From positions 1-64,000 of the forward strand of contig NZ_JBDLLU010000010.1 of the NCBI RefSeq assembly GCF_039749495.1: 64,000 nt of DNA, read 5' to 3'. Source of the stretch: Dehalogenimonas sp. THU2. GTDB lineage: Bacteria; Chloroflexota; Dehalococcoidia; Dehalococcoidales; Dehalococcoidaceae. Below, one piece after another: positions 25,960 to 34,414 of the stretch. The notes under the pieces were generated by a model. That model ran no database searches, was not told the origin of the DNA, and saw only the letters and a program-made list of their open reading frames with translations. Position 1 is the stretch's first letter. Each line of letters opens with the position of its first letter. The translations under genes were made by a program, and so were the position numbers.

Positions 25960-26036
25960 TTATGGTCGCAATGCCCTGATCCGGCTGACGTTGCCGGGCC
26001 TATACCGAAAAGTGTCTTAAACAAAGGAAACATCAT

Positions 26037-26621
26037 ATGACGGAGCGGCTGACAGGAGCCAAGCCGCTTGACGACGGCGACGAGACCGGTGAACTGCCAT
26101 CCGGACCGCCGTCCGCGGCGCGGTCAACCGAAAGCGGGATAGGCGTCTGCTACCAGGCGGCATTGAGACTCCTGGATTACCGGGCGCGCACCGAGACCGA
26201 GATGCGACAGCGGCTCGCCCGCAAGGGATTTGAAGCCGTCGACATCGATACGGTGCTCGCGCGTTTGAAAACATCCGGGCTGATCGATGATGCCGCCTTC
26301 GCCCGGGCCTGGAGCGACAGCCGTGCCGCTTCCTCGCCGCGGTCCGCCTTCGTCATTAAGCGTGAACTCCGGGGCAAAGGCGTCACCGGAGATACCGCCG
26401 AAGAAGCCGTGGCCGGCCTCGATGACGCCGAGGCAGCCTATCGCGCCGCAATCCCGCGTGCCACCCGGCTGGCTAAACTGCCGCCGGAAGAAGCCCGGCG
26501 CAAGCTGGGCGATTTTCTCAGAAGGCGGGGCTTCAGTTGGGGCGTGGCGGAAGAGACGATGAACCGCCTCAAGGATGAGGGCATCGGCTTTGAGGTTGAC
26601 ACTAATGAGGCAACACCTTAG
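26037..26621 (+). CDS. recX: RecA regulator RecX
   Basis: RecX binds RecA filaments and modulates their activity. The 194-residue protein shows the three-helix tandem repeats of the family: ALRLLDYRARTETEMRQRL with RKGFEAVDIDTVLARLK, then GLIDDAAFARAWSD and KRELRGKGV. The first 35 residues (TGAKPLDDGDETGELPSG part) are polar and probably disordered. The position directly after recA supports the call. Confidence 0.93.
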   Translation: MTERLTGAKPLDDGDETGELPSGPPSAARSTESGIGVCYQAALRLLDYRARTETEMRQRLARKGFEAVDIDTVLARLKTSGLIDDAAFARAWSDSRAASSPRSAFVIKRELRGKGVTGDTAEEAVAGLDDAEAAYRAAIPRATRLAKLPPEEARRKLGDFLRRRGFSWGVAEETMNRLKDEGIGFEVDTNEATP

Positions 26622-26685
26622 TATAAGCCGTTACCCCCAAGTAACAGCTGCCAACTAAATATATAATCGGGGGTTTTTAAATATA

Positions 26686-28224
26686 ATGGGTCTTGACAAC
26701 GTACTAGCCATCTTTTTCAGTTTCGTCATCGGCGCCATCTTCGGCGGTATGGCCATTTTCATCTCCCGCGGCGCCATGATCTCCCGCCAGTTGAAGGTCG
26801 CTCAGCGAAAAGCCTCTCACACCATCGCCGAATCCAGGATTGAAGCCCGCAATATCACCCAGGAAGCCCGGGACGAGGCCGACAAGGTCCGTATGGCCGC
26901 CGAGACCGAACTCCGGGAACGCCGCGCCGAGCTTGGACGGCAGGAAAACCGTGTCACCCAAAAGGTAGAGACTCTGGAACGCAAGCTGGAGACACTCGAC
27001 CAGCGCGAACGCGCCCTGCTGACCCGCGAGAAGTCGATCGAAGAAGAACTCGAGAGGGTCGAGGGTCTCCGCGGCCAGGAGCAGCAGAAGCTCGAAGCCG
27101 TGGCCGGCCTGACCACCCAGGAAGCCAAGGATCACCTGCTGGAGATCGTCGAGTCCGAGATGCAGCAGGAAACCTCCCGCCGCGTCCGCCAGTGGGAGCA
27201 AAAGATTAAAGAAGAGGCCGATGAGAAGGCGCGGGAGATCATCATCCACGCCATCCAGCGATGCGCTTCCGATGTGGTCGTCGAGACTACCGTCAGCGTG
27301 GTGCCCATCCCGTCCGACGAGATGAAGGGCCGCCTGATCGGCCGCGAAGGCCGCAACATCCGCGCCCTGGAACAGGCCACCGGCGTCGATCTCATCATCG
27401 ACGATACGCCGGAGGCGGTCACCGTCAGCAGCTTCGACCCGGTGCGGCGCGAGATCGCACGCCTGGCTTTAACCAAGCTGGTGATCGACGGCCGTATCCA
27501 CCCGGCCCGCATTGAAGAAGTGGTGGTCAAAGCCAAGGAAGATGTCGATGCCGCCATCCAGACCGCCGGCGAGCAGGCTGCCTATTCTGCCGGTGTTCAC
27601 GGGTTGCGTCCTGAACTTATCAAGATCATGGGCCGCCTGAAATATCGCACCAGTTACGGTCAGAACGTGCTGCAGCACAGCGTGGAAGTCGCCCAGTTGT
27701 GCGGCATGATCGCCACTGACCTGGGCGTCAACGTCAATATCGCCAAGCGCGCCGGTTTCCTGCACGACATCGGCAAGGCTGTCGATCGCGAGGTCGAGGG
27801 CACCCATGCCGCCATCGGCGCCGACCTGGTCAAGCAGTGGGATAAATCCGCCGACGTGGTCCGCGGTGTGGCCGAGCATCACTTTGATCAGCCGGAAACC
27901 TCCATCTGGGGCTTCATCGTCTCCGCCGCCGATGCCATCTCCAGCGCCCGCCCCGGCGCCCGCCGTGAATCCCTTGAGAACTACATCAAGCGCCTGAAAG
28001 CCCTGGAGGAGATCGCCAACAGCTTCGAAGGCGTCGAACGCTCTTATGCCATCCAGGCCGGCCGCGAGGTCCGCATCATGGTCAAGCCGGAGGTCGTGGA
28101 CGACCTGGGCGCCATGCGCCTGGCCCGCGACATCGTCAAGAAGATCGAAGACGGCCTGGACTACCCCGGCCAGATCAAGGTGACGGTGCTGCGAGAGACC
28201 CGAGCTACGGATTACGCCCGGTAG
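26686..28224 (+). CDS. rny: ribonuclease Y
   Basis: Membrane-anchored endoribonuclease that starts mRNA decay. The 512 residues are in the family order: N-terminal helix ([17 protein letters not shown]), long coiled coil (about 35-200), KH domain with [18 protein letters not shown], and HD domain with [12 protein letters not shown] (catalytic His-Asp). RNA turnover at the inner membrane is established for the family. It stands alone downstream of recX (64 bases) and ends at a strong terminator. Confidence 0.97.
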   Translation: MGLDNVLAIFFSFVIGAIFGGMAIFISRGAMISRQLKVAQRKASHTIAESRIEARNITQEARDEADKVRMAAETELRERRAELGRQENRVTQKVETLERKLETLDQRERALLTREKSIEEELERVEGLRGQEQQKLEAVAGLTTQEAKDHLLEIVESEMQQETSRRVRQWEQKIKEEADEKAREIIIHAIQRCASDVVVETTVSVVPIPSDEMKGRLIGREGRNIRALEQATGVDLIIDDTPEAVTVSSFDPVRREIARLALTKLVIDGRIHPARIEEVVVKAKEDVDAAIQTAGEQAAYSAGVHGLRPELIKIMGRLKYRTSYGQNVLQHSVEVAQLCGMIATDLGVNVNIAKRAGFLHDIGKAVDREVEGTHAAIGADLVKQWDKSADVVRGVAEHHFDQPETSIWGFIVSAADAISSARPGARRESLENYIKRLKALEEIANSFEGVERSYAIQAGREVRIMVKPEVVDDLGAMRLARDIVKKIEDGLDYPGQIKVTVLRETRATDYAR

Positions 28225-28242
28225 AAATTCGCTTTTAGTTTG

Positions 28243-28273
28243 AAAAGGGAGAGGCTTTGGCCTCTCCCTTTTT
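28243..28273 (+). terminator. rny terminator
   Basis: Thirteen-base stem AAAAGGGAGAGGC (28243-28255) with GCCTCTCCCTTTT (28260-28272) and a T run, ending about 20 bases after the rny stop. Confidence 0.93.
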
Positions 28274-28329
28274 CTTTCCGAATCTTTGGATACCCCTTGA
28301 CCCCACCCCTCACTCCCCTATACAATCTC

Positions 28330-28367
28330 TTATTGCAAAGAGTCGCAATAACTATGAGTTGCAATAA
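28330..28367 (+). promoter_or_regulatory. putative Fur-family operator at the regulator's own start
   Basis: TTATTGC (28330-28336) and GCAATAA (28345-28351) form a 7+8+7 palindrome directly before the ATG, and a third GCAATAA half lies at 28361-28367 inside the gene. TTGCAA-type half-sites are reminiscent of the Nur box of Streptomyces. Autoregulation is inferred. Confidence 0.55.
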
Positions 28368-28767
28368 CATACTAAAAGCCAAGGGCTACCGCTTGACGCC
28401 GCAGCGTCGGGTCATCTTGGACATCCTCCACGGCGAAGGGGCGCACCTGACCGCCGACGCCATTTACGAGCAGGTGAAGGCCAAAGTAGCCGGTGTCAAC
28501 CGCTCCACGGTGTACCGCACCCTCGAACTGCTGGAGAGCCTCGGACTTACCGTCAAAGCCGAGCTTCGCGGCTCCCACGTCTATCACCACGCCGAGGAAG
28601 GCCACCACCATCACCTGAAATGCCGGATCTGCGGCCGGGTCTCGGAACTGCCGGAAGAACTCCTGGCGCCACTCAGTACAAGCCTCTTGGAAAAGCATGG
28701 CTTTGCCGCCGACTTGAATCATCACGTGATTACCGGACTGTGCCAAGATTGCCGCGAGCGGGTATAG
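28354..28767 (+). CDS. Fur-family metalloregulator
   Basis: A 137-residue Fur-type repressor. The winged helix occupies residues 5-75 (GYRLTPQRRVILDIL, NRSTVYRTLELLESLGL); the dimerisation part has a His cluster (YHHAEEGHHHHLKC) with CRIC and CQDC, the two CxxC pairs of a structural zinc. Which metal is sensed cannot be read from the sequence; the Ni/Co ECF transporter genes start 65 bases downstream on the same strand, so nickel or cobalt sensing is a reasonable guess. I start at ATG 28354: open frame upstream crosses the rny terminator and the palindrome. Confidence 0.92.
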   Translation: MSCNNILKAKGYRLTPQRRVILDILHGEGAHLTADAIYEQVKAKVAGVNRSTVYRTLELLESLGLTVKAELRGSHVYHHAEEGHHHHLKCRICGRVSELPEELLAPLSTSLLEKHGFAADLNHHVITGLCQDCRERV

Positions 28768-28769
28768 TT

Positions 28770-28828
28770 TTGAGCCTTTGAGATTTTAGCATTTGAATTT
28801 GTTTAGACATTAGACATTAGGATTTGAT
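28770..28828 (+). repeat. AT-rich dispersed intergenic element
   Basis: TTTGAATTTGTTTAG, then ACATTAGACATTAGGATTTGA. Closely similar word order at 38045-38085 (ACTTGTTTAGTGCTTAGAAATTAGGATTTAG region) and looser copies at 29846-29904 and 31571-31616. No gene or regulator is implied. Confidence 0.5.
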
Positions 28829-28831
28829 ACC

Positions 28832-29470
28832 GTGCACATTCCCGACGGTTTCCTGAACATGACCACACTTGCTGCCACCGGCATCGCCTCGGCCGGTGGG
28901 CTGGGCGCGGCCGTGAAAGTGGCAGCCAACAAGATCGGTGAGAAACAGGTACCTCTCATGGGCATACTGGCGGCCTTCATCTTCGCCGCCCAGATGCTCA
29001 ATTTCCCCGTGGCCGGGGGCACCAGCGGGCACCTCATCGGCGCGGCGTTGTGCGCCATCCTGATCGGACCATGGGCCGGGGTGATCATCATGTCCGCCGT
29101 GCTCATCGCCCAGTCGCTTATCTTTCAGGACGGCGGACTGCTGGCGTTGGGCGCCAATATCTTCAACATGGGCATCGTAGCGGTTTTCGGCGCCTTCCTG
29201 GTGTATAAACTGGTAATCGCCGTCTTTGGCAACGACCGCCGCGGTCAACTTACTGGCGCCGCCCTTGCCGGCTGGGCTTCAGTCATGCTGGCCTCCTTCG
29301 CCGCCGCCGCCGAACTGGCCTTCTCAGGCGCCTCGCCGTTTGCCGTGGTGACACCGGCCATGCTGGGCGTACACGCCCTGATCGGCGTCGGTGAGGGATT
29401 GATAACCGTATTCATCCTCCAGGCTGTGTTGGCCACCCGGGCTGATATCCTGCGATTGGAGAGGGTTTGA
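28832..29470 (+). CDS. cbiM: ECF transporter substrate-binding membrane protein CbiM
   Basis: S component of the Ni2+/Co2+ energy-coupling-factor transporter. The GTG start at 28832 is fixed by the family's invariant N-terminus MHIPDGFLN, whose amino group and His2 bind the metal. The 212 residues then form about six or seven helices, with ALGANIFNMGIVAVFGAF as the conserved Asn motif and GVHALIGVGEGLIT near the end. Feeding cobalt for cobamide synthesis or nickel for hydrogenases both suit a Dehalococcoidia host. The next gene overlaps by four bases. Confidence 0.94.
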   Translation: MHIPDGFLNMTTLAATGIASAGGLGAAVKVAANKIGEKQVPLMGILAAFIFAAQMLNFPVAGGTSGHLIGAALCAILIGPWAGVIIMSAVLIAQSLIFQDGGLLALGANIFNMGIVAVFGAFLVYKLVIAVFGNDRRGQLTGAALAGWASVMLASFAAAAELAFSGASPFAVVTPAMLGVHALIGVGEGLITVFILQAVLATRADILRLERV

Positions 29471-29793
29471 CCGTGAACGGTTATAAGAAATGGTGGCTGA
29501 TAGCCCTGGGATTGGCGCTTCTCATGGTTACCGTATCACCTCTAGCTTCCGGCTCCCCAGACGGCCTGGAAAAAGTGGCCGAACAGCAGGGTTTCGCCGA
29601 AACCACCCGGGCGGCGCCATTTCAAGTGATCGCCGATTATATCTTCCCCGGTGTGGAGAACAAGGCGCTAGCGACGATACTGGCGGGTTGGATCGGGGTG
29701 CTGACCCTATTCGGAGCCGTTTACACGCTGAGTTGGCTTCTAGCCCGGCACCGAAACAATCAAGCTCCAAGAGGCAATAACCATTCATGGTGA
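29467..29793 (+). CDS. CbiN-like PDGLE-domain membrane protein
   Basis: A 108-residue auxiliary subunit with two helices (about 10-28 and 66-92) and the extracellular SPDGLEKVAEQQGF motif that names the PDGLE/NikN domain. In related systems this part stimulates metal uptake through CbiM. It starts GTG/ATG-overlapping the cbiM stop. Confidence 0.88.
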   Translation: MTVNGYKKWWLIALGLALLMVTVSPLASGSPDGLEKVAEQQGFAETTRAAPFQVIADYIFPGVENKALATILAGWIGVLTLFGAVYTLSWLLARHRNNQAPRGNNHSW

Positions 29794-29845
29794 GTTATTC
29801 ACGGTGAACCAAAGTCCGATCACCAAAACTGGATAAGCTTGATCA

Positions 29846-29904
29846 TTGAATATTGAGGTTTGGAATTTGTTTGTAACTTGTATCTTGGTTATTGGAATTT
29901 GACT
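29846..29904 (+). repeat. AT-rich dispersed intergenic element
   Basis: TTGAATATTGAGG, TTTGGAATTTGTTTG, then TTGGTTATTGGAATTTGAC. This is the same style of spacer as at 28770 and 31571, again just upstream of a transporter gene. Confidence 0.45.
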
Positions 29905-29906
29905 CG

Positions 29907-30686
29907 ATGCGTCACAGCTTTTTAGACCAATACAGCCATCTGTCCAGCCCAGTCCACCGGCGCGACCCGCGGCTGAAGTTCCTGCTGTCTTTACTCTTTA
30001 TCCTCGCGGTGGTACTGACCCAGGCCGGAAGCTGGCTGGCCTTCGCCGCTTACTTCGGCATCCTCGCCTCAATTTTCGGTCTATCGAGATTGCCTCTAGG
30101 CTACGTCCTCAAGCGCTCGCTGATCATCCTGCCCTTCGTCCTGCTGCTGGGCATCATCAACGTCTTCACCCGCCCCGGCGCCGAGCTGTTCGGTCTGAAT
30201 TTCGGCGACTGGCACCTCGGCGTCACCGACGGCGGGCTGGTCTTCATCGCCACGCTGCTTGCCCGAAGCTGGCTGTCAGTGCTGGCGCTTATCCTGCTCT
30301 CCTCGACGACGCCACTGCCCGGCCTTCTCAAAGGCATCGAGCGCCTGGGCGCGCCCAGGGTACTGGTGATGATCCTGTCCTTCATGTACCGCTACCTCTT
30401 CCTGCTGGTCGATGAGGTGCTGCGGATGAAGCAGGGACGGGATTCGCGGACGGTGGGACGATTATCTAACGCCTTCCAGGCCAAAACCGTCGGCGGCATG
30501 ATCGGCGCTCTCTTCATCCGCTCCTTCGAGCGCGGCGAACGGGTCTATGCCGCCATGGTAGCCCGTGGCTTCGACGGCAGTTCCCGTACCCTCAACGATC
30601 TAACCTTCGACCGGGCCGATGTCCTCATCGGCATAACTCTGTCGCTCTTGCTGATATTACCCGTAACCCTGAGCCTGCTGTCATGA
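29907..30686 (+). CDS. cbiQ: ECF transporter transmembrane component CbiQ
   Basis: T component that couples the ATPase to CbiM. About 259 residues with five helices; family signatures are the HRRDPRLKFLLSLLFIL start, SRLPLGYVLKRSLIILPF and the two coupling motifs with Ala-Arg-Gly: AMVARGFDG near residue 220 and FMYRYLFLLVDEVLRMKQGR before it. I use ATG 29907; a few extra codons upstream are open but not family-like. Confidence 0.93.
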   Translation: MRHSFLDQYSHLSSPVHRRDPRLKFLLSLLFILAVVLTQAGSWLAFAAYFGILASIFGLSRLPLGYVLKRSLIILPFVLLLGIINVFTRPGAELFGLNFGDWHLGVTDGGLVFIATLLARSWLSVLALILLSSTTPLPGLLKGIERLGAPRVLVMILSFMYRYLFLLVDEVLRMKQGRDSRTVGRLSNAFQAKTVGGMIGALFIRSFERGERVYAAMVARGFDGSSRTLNDLTFDRADVLIGITLSLLLILPVTLSLLS

Positions 30687-30721
30687 AATACGACAACAAA
30701 TCATTTTATCCTCAATTCAAA

Positions 30722-30763
30722 ATCCCTCTCCCCCACGGGGAGAGGTTAGGTGAGGGGGCACCT
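30722..30763 (+). repeat. REP-like palindrome
   Basis: CCCTCTCCCCCACGGGGAGAGG followed in sequence by TTAGGTGAGGGGGCACCTC: CTCTCCC pairs with GGGAGAG. A second copy at 53763 carries an insertion. Non-coding, between cbiQ and cbiO. Confidence 0.7.
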
Positions 30764-30771
30764 CAAGCACT

Positions 30772-31497
30772 ATGACCGATCCCCCCGTCATCCACCTGGA
30801 CAACCTCCATTACGCCTATCCGGACGGCCGTAAAGCCCTCGACGGCGTAAGGCTGTCGATTGCGCGCGGTGAATCCGTAGCCCTAGCCGGGGCTAACGGA
30901 GCCGGTAAATCGACGCTCCTGCTCCACCTGAACGGTATCATCCACGGTGCAAACGGGGCGGTGAAGATCTCCGGCCTCCCGGTGACCATCGCCAACCTGA
31001 AAACAATACGGAAAAAAGTCGGCGTCGTCTTTCAGAATCCGGACGACCAGCTCTTCTGCCCGGAGGTCTTCGACGATGTGGCTTTCGGACCGATCAACAT
31101 GGGACTCCCGGAGCCGGAAGTGAAACAGCGTGTCGCCGGCGCCCTCCAAGCCGTCGGCCTGGCCGGTTTCGAGCGCCGCTCGTCACACCACCTGAGCCTG
31201 GGCGAAAAAAAGCGGGTAGCGCTGGCCAGCGTCCTCACCATGTCACCGGACGTGCTGGCTTTGGACGAGCCGTCCAGTAACCTGGACCCGTCCGCCAAGT
31301 GGGGACTGATCGAACTGCTGCGTTCACTGAACATCACCATGATTATCGTCTCGCACGACCTGGAACTCATCGAAGCCCTCTGCCCGCGCCTCGTCATCAT
31401 GAAACAGGGCAGGGTCCTTGCCGATGGCTTGACGGTGGAGATTATGGCTGATCGGGGGTTATTGGTGGCCGGGGGTCTAGCGGCTCCGTTACGTTAA
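30772..31497 (+). CDS. cbiO: ECF transporter ATPase CbiO
   Basis: ATPase of the Ni/Co ECF transporter. In 241 residues: Walker A GANGAGKST (about 40-48), Q loop VVFQNPDDQLF, signature HHLSLGEKKRVALA (LSLGE, a common ECF variant of LSGGQ), Walker B VLALDEPSSNLDP and switch His in IIVSHDLELIEAL. With cbiM, the PDGLE gene and cbiQ it completes a one-strand transporter operon. Confidence 0.95.
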   Translation: MTDPPVIHLDNLHYAYPDGRKALDGVRLSIARGESVALAGANGAGKSTLLLHLNGIIHGANGAVKISGLPVTIANLKTIRKKVGVVFQNPDDQLFCPEVFDDVAFGPINMGLPEPEVKQRVAGALQAVGLAGFERRSSHHLSLGEKKRVALASVLTMSPDVLALDEPSSNLDPSAKWGLIELLRSLNITMIIVSHDLELIEALCPRLVIMKQGRVLADGLTVEIMADRGLLVAGGLAAPLR

Positions 31498-31570
31498 GCG
31501 CCCTGCGCTTGCATTGTTTCCTTGCTCCTCGAACAATCGATCCAGGAACTTCCGGACGAATGAGTTTCGA

Positions 31571-31616
31571 ACCTTCAAATTTGGGTATTACTTAGAATTT
31601 AGATATTGGAATTTCC
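31571..31616 (+). repeat. AT-rich dispersed intergenic element
   Basis: ACCTTCAAATTTGGG, then TTAGAATTTAGATATTGGAATTT, overlapping the nadD 3' end. Same style as the spacers at 28770, 29846 and 38020. Confidence 0.4.
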
Positions 31617-32222
31617 CACCTTACGCCGGTATAACCCCCTGGCGGAAATATACTCCGCCACCCCCGGCGGCACCAGGTGATCGATGGGCTGGCCCAGCTC
31701 CACCCGCTGCCGGATGGCCGTGGCGGACACGTCGATCTCCGGTTCGGTCAGGATCACCGTCCGTTGCCCGATGCCGGGGACGGCGGCTTCGAGGGCTTTG
31801 AGGTCGGGACGCGGAGAACCCACCCGCGGCGCCGCAGCCAGGCAGGCGGCGGCGATGATGCGCTCCGGTTTATGCCACTTGGGCAGCGCCGTCAGGTTGT
31901 CCCAGCCCAGGATAAAATACAGTTCGTCGCCGGGGTAAGACCGGTGCAACTCGTCGAGGGTTTCCCAGGTGTACGACGGTCCGGGGCGCCTGACCTCCGT
32001 GTCGCTGACGCTGAAATATGGGCGGCCGACCACCGCCAGTTTGACCATCTCCAGCCGTTCCGCCGCCGGGCTGACTTTCTGCGAGGCCTTGACCCACGGC
32101 TCACCGGCGGGGATGAAAATGACCTCGCCGAGGCGAAGATGTCGCCTGACCTCCTCCGCCATCATCAGGTGGCCGATGTGCGGCGGGTCGAAGGTGCCGC
32201 CCATGATGCCGATTTTTACCAA
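31599..32222 (-). CDS. nadD: nicotinate-nucleotide adenylyltransferase
   Basis: Adenylates nicotinate mononucleotide in NAD synthesis. The 207 residues start KIGIMGGTFDPPHIGHLMMA with the HxGH nucleotide motif (PPHIGH), then YFILGWDNLTALPKW and the C-terminal SATAIRQRVELGQ (ISSTxIR type). It starts inside the end of obgE (seven-base overlap), the usual obg-nadD coupling. Confidence 0.95.
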   Translation of the reverse strand: MVKIGIMGGTFDPPHIGHLMMAEEVRRHLRLGEVIFIPAGEPWVKASQKVSPAAERLEMVKLAVVGRPYFSVSDTEVRRPGPSYTWETLDELHRSYPGDELYFILGWDNLTALPKWHKPERIIAAACLAAAPRVGSPRPDLKALEAAVPGIGQRTVILTEPEIDVSATAIRQRVELGQPIDHLVPPGVAEYISARGLYRRKVGNSNI

Positions 32223-33472
32223 TAGAACTCCATGTTGCCGATATAGAACTTGTCGCCCGGTTTCAGCTTGGCCGCCCGGAGGGCTCGTTCGACGCCCCAG
32301 CGCCAGAGTTCACCGAATAGCTGCCGTCTGACCTCGGAATCCCCGGTTTCGGACCCCGCCACCAGGCGTTCGAATTCATCCGAATACACGTGCCAGCCGT
32401 CGACGTTACGCTCTACGACAACCTTTTCCCTAGTAGGTGAAGGCCTGAAGACCTTCATTCCGTCCTCGGATTCCACTACCTTCTCTTCGGCCTTTTCCTG
32501 GAGCAGGCGGTCGAGTTCCGCGAGTAACCCATCGACGCCCTCGCCGGTGGCCGCGGAGATGAATAAGATTTTGATACCCGCCGCTTCAAAGGTATCCCTG
32601 AGTTCCGGCATCCGGTCCCGCACCAGCGGCAGGTCGATCTTGTTCACGGCAACCACCTGGGGCTTCTGGCCCAGCAGGGGATCGTAGAGCGTCAGCTCGG
32701 TATTGATCTTGACCATGTCGTTGACCGGCTCCGCCGCCGACCCGTCGATGAGGTGCACCAGCACTCGGGTCCGGGCCACGTGCCGCAGGAACTGGTGCCC
32801 CAGCCCCTTGCCCAGGTGGGCATCCTCGATAAGCCCCGGCACGTCGGCCACCACCCACCGCCGCCCCGCCGCCTCGACGAGACCGAGGATCGGTTCCAGG
32901 GTGGTGAAGGGGTAAGCCGCCACCTTCGGCCGGGCCGCAGAGATCGCGGTTAACAGCGAAGATTTGCCGGCGTTGGGCAGGCCGATGATACCCGCGTCGG
33001 CGATGAGTTTCAGTTCCAGCGTCAGCGTCCTGGTTTCACCCGGAACACCCGTCTGGGCCAGTTTCGGCGCCTGGTTGGTGGATGTGGCGAAGTGGGTGTT
33101 GCCCAGCCCCCCTTTGCCCCCACGCGCGGCCACAACCCGGTCGCCGTGGCGGGACAGGTCGGCTACGATCTCTCCGGTTTCCTTATCCCGGATCACGGTA
33201 CCCACCGGCACCCCGACGACGATATCCGCGCCGCTCTTGCCGGAACACCGCTGCCCGGCGCCGCGGGCGCCGTCGCCAGCCTTGAAATGCCGTTGATGAC
33301 GGTACTTCATCAGGCTGCCCATGTCCTTGTCGGCTTCGAGGATGACATCGCCGCCGCGTCCGCCGTCGCCCCCATCCGGTCCGCCACGCGGCACGAATTT
33401 CTCCCGCCGGAATCCGGACGAACCCCGGCCGCCGTCGCCGCTCTTGATTTGTATTTCTGCCTGGTCGATCAC
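32216..33472 (-). CDS. obgE: GTPase ObgE/CgtA
   Basis: Essential ribosome-associated GTPase. The 418 residues are in order: Gly-rich Obg fold (EIQIKSGDGGRGSSGFRREK), G domain with GLPNAGKSSLL, DVPGL, NKIDLP and SAATGEG, then a C-terminal OCT domain (about 335-400). It starts at GTG 33472. L21/L27 genes, often upstream, are not here. nadD is downstream. Confidence 0.96.
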   Translation of the reverse strand: MIDQAEIQIKSGDGGRGSSGFRREKFVPRGGPDGGDGGRGGDVILEADKDMGSLMKYRHQRHFKAGDGARGAGQRCSGKSGADIVVGVPVGTVIRDKETGEIVADLSRHGDRVVAARGGKGGLGNTHFATSTNQAPKLAQTGVPGETRTLTLELKLIADAGIIGLPNAGKSSLLTAISAARPKVAAYPFTTLEPILGLVEAAGRRWVVADVPGLIEDAHLGKGLGHQFLRHVARTRVLVHLIDGSAAEPVNDMVKINTELTLYDPLLGQKPQVVAVNKIDLPLVRDRMPELRDTFEAAGIKILFISAATGEGVDGLLAELDRLLQEKAEEKVVESEDGMKVFRPSPTREKVVVERNVDGWHVYSDEFERLVAGSETGDSEVRRQLFGELWRWGVERALRAAKLKPGDKFYIGNMEFYW

Positions 33473-33733
33473 TGTTTACACCCTTTTCCCGGGAAACGCT
33501 CCCCGGTGACTTATCGAACTTATATTGGTATCTATCAAAACAGTATATCAAAATTAGAAGGCTTTAACAGTTATAGTAATAAGAGAAGGCTGGTCTCCAT
33601 CGTGGACTCTTCACGGGATGGTGTTTTCAATCGTAAGCTTGTCTCCGGTTATCGAAAGCCCCCGCCGGTTGTCTAATACTTGTTAGGGTTTGCATCTAAT
33701 TCCGGTACCCGATTTTCAAAACTGACAGCTTGT
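33473..33733. other. intergenic stretch upstream of obgE
   Basis: No gene that I can support. Must contain the obgE promoter on the minus strand. Near the right end lies a CTGACAGCT word (33722-33730), also seen at 12407 and 52399. Confidence 0.5.
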
Positions 33734-33776
33734 TGTAAAACAGTTTACAGACTTCCTCTCGCTGCTCATTCATAAT
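33734..33776 (+). promoter_or_regulatory. promoter with Crp/Fnr-type operator
   Basis: TGTAAA-ACAG-TTTACA (33734-33749) is a perfect 6+4+6 palindrome with Fnr-type geometry. CATAAT (33771-33776) is a likely -10; the palindrome centre (33741.5) then lies about 41 bases before the expected start, the class II activation position. The Crp/Fnr gene at 34415 is an obvious candidate regulator. Confidence 0.58.
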
Positions 33777-33804
33777 GGTCTCAATATCGAATTAAGGAGG
33801 TCAT

Positions 33805-33975
33805 ATGTCACTGGTCACCTGGAGCGCCGTGTTCATCATCGCCGCCGGTATCTGCGCCTTCACTCTGAAAGCGCCGCAGAACCCGGTGAAGGGATTCATC
33901 ACCCCTAAATTGTTCTTCGTCCACATACTTCTGGGACTGACTGCCATCGTCCTGGCTGTAGCCGCCGCCGTTTAG
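33805..33975 (+). CDS. 56-residue two-helix membrane protein
   Basis: Small protein of unknown function with two hydrophobic helices (LVTWSAVFIIAAGICAF and FFVHILLGLTAIVLAVAAAV) and a short loop with KAPQNPVKGFITP. AAGGAGG stands four bases before the ATG. It is followed after 33 bases by the AhpD-like gene, probably one transcript from the operator-bearing promoter. Confidence 0.78.
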   Translation: MSLVTWSAVFIIAAGICAFTLKAPQNPVKGFITPKLFFVHILLGLTAIVLAVAAAV

Positions 33976-34008
33976 TTATTGAAAGGATTTTACCGTCGTT
34001 AGATAACC

Positions 34009-34407
34009 ATGAATAATAACTTGAATAACGTACAAACCGAATTCGCAACCCCGATCCTTGAAGAAATCCGACAGACCTTTGGTATGGTACCCAATTTCTT
34101 TCAAGCCCAGGCTGATGCCGACCCGGAGTGGTTGGCGCTGAATTGGAGTCGGGAGAAAGCCATCATGCTGTCGCCTGGAGCTCTCGACCGCAAGACCAAA
34201 GAACTTATCGCTCTGACCGTATCGCTGGTCAATCGTTGTCAGTATTGCTCGCTGGCTCACGAAACTATGGCATTGATGACCGGTGCCACCCGGAAAGAGA
34301 TTGTCGAGTTGAAAAAGGTAGTGGAGCTGTTTTCCAGCTTCAACGCGATTGCCGACAGCCTGCAGATACCGTGTGATATCACCCCGAAAATGGCTGGCGG
34401 GCAGTAA
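34009..34407 (+). CDS. carboxymuconolactone decarboxylase/AhpD-like protein
   Basis: A 132-residue member of the CMD/AhpD fold. The redox motif CQYCSLAHE (Cys-x-x-Cys with following His) is that of alkylhydroperoxidase D-like proteins, so a thiol peroxidase or disulfide relay role is plausible. The N-terminus PILEEIRQTFGMVPNFFQAQ is typical for the subgroup. Substrate unknown. Cotranscribed with the small membrane protein upstream; convergent with the Crp/Fnr gene. Confidence 0.9.
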   Translation: MNNNLNNVQTEFATPILEEIRQTFGMVPNFFQAQADADPEWLALNWSREKAIMLSPGALDRKTKELIALTVSLVNRCQYCSLAHETMALMTGATRKEIVELKKVVELFSSFNAIADSLQIPCDITPKMAGGQ

Positions 34408-34414
34408 CGTTTTG

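Noticed and set aside
28768-28831. Cobalamin or NiCo riboswitch before cbiM
   Set aside because: The gap is only about 65 bases, AT-rich and without paired segments; too short for either riboswitch.
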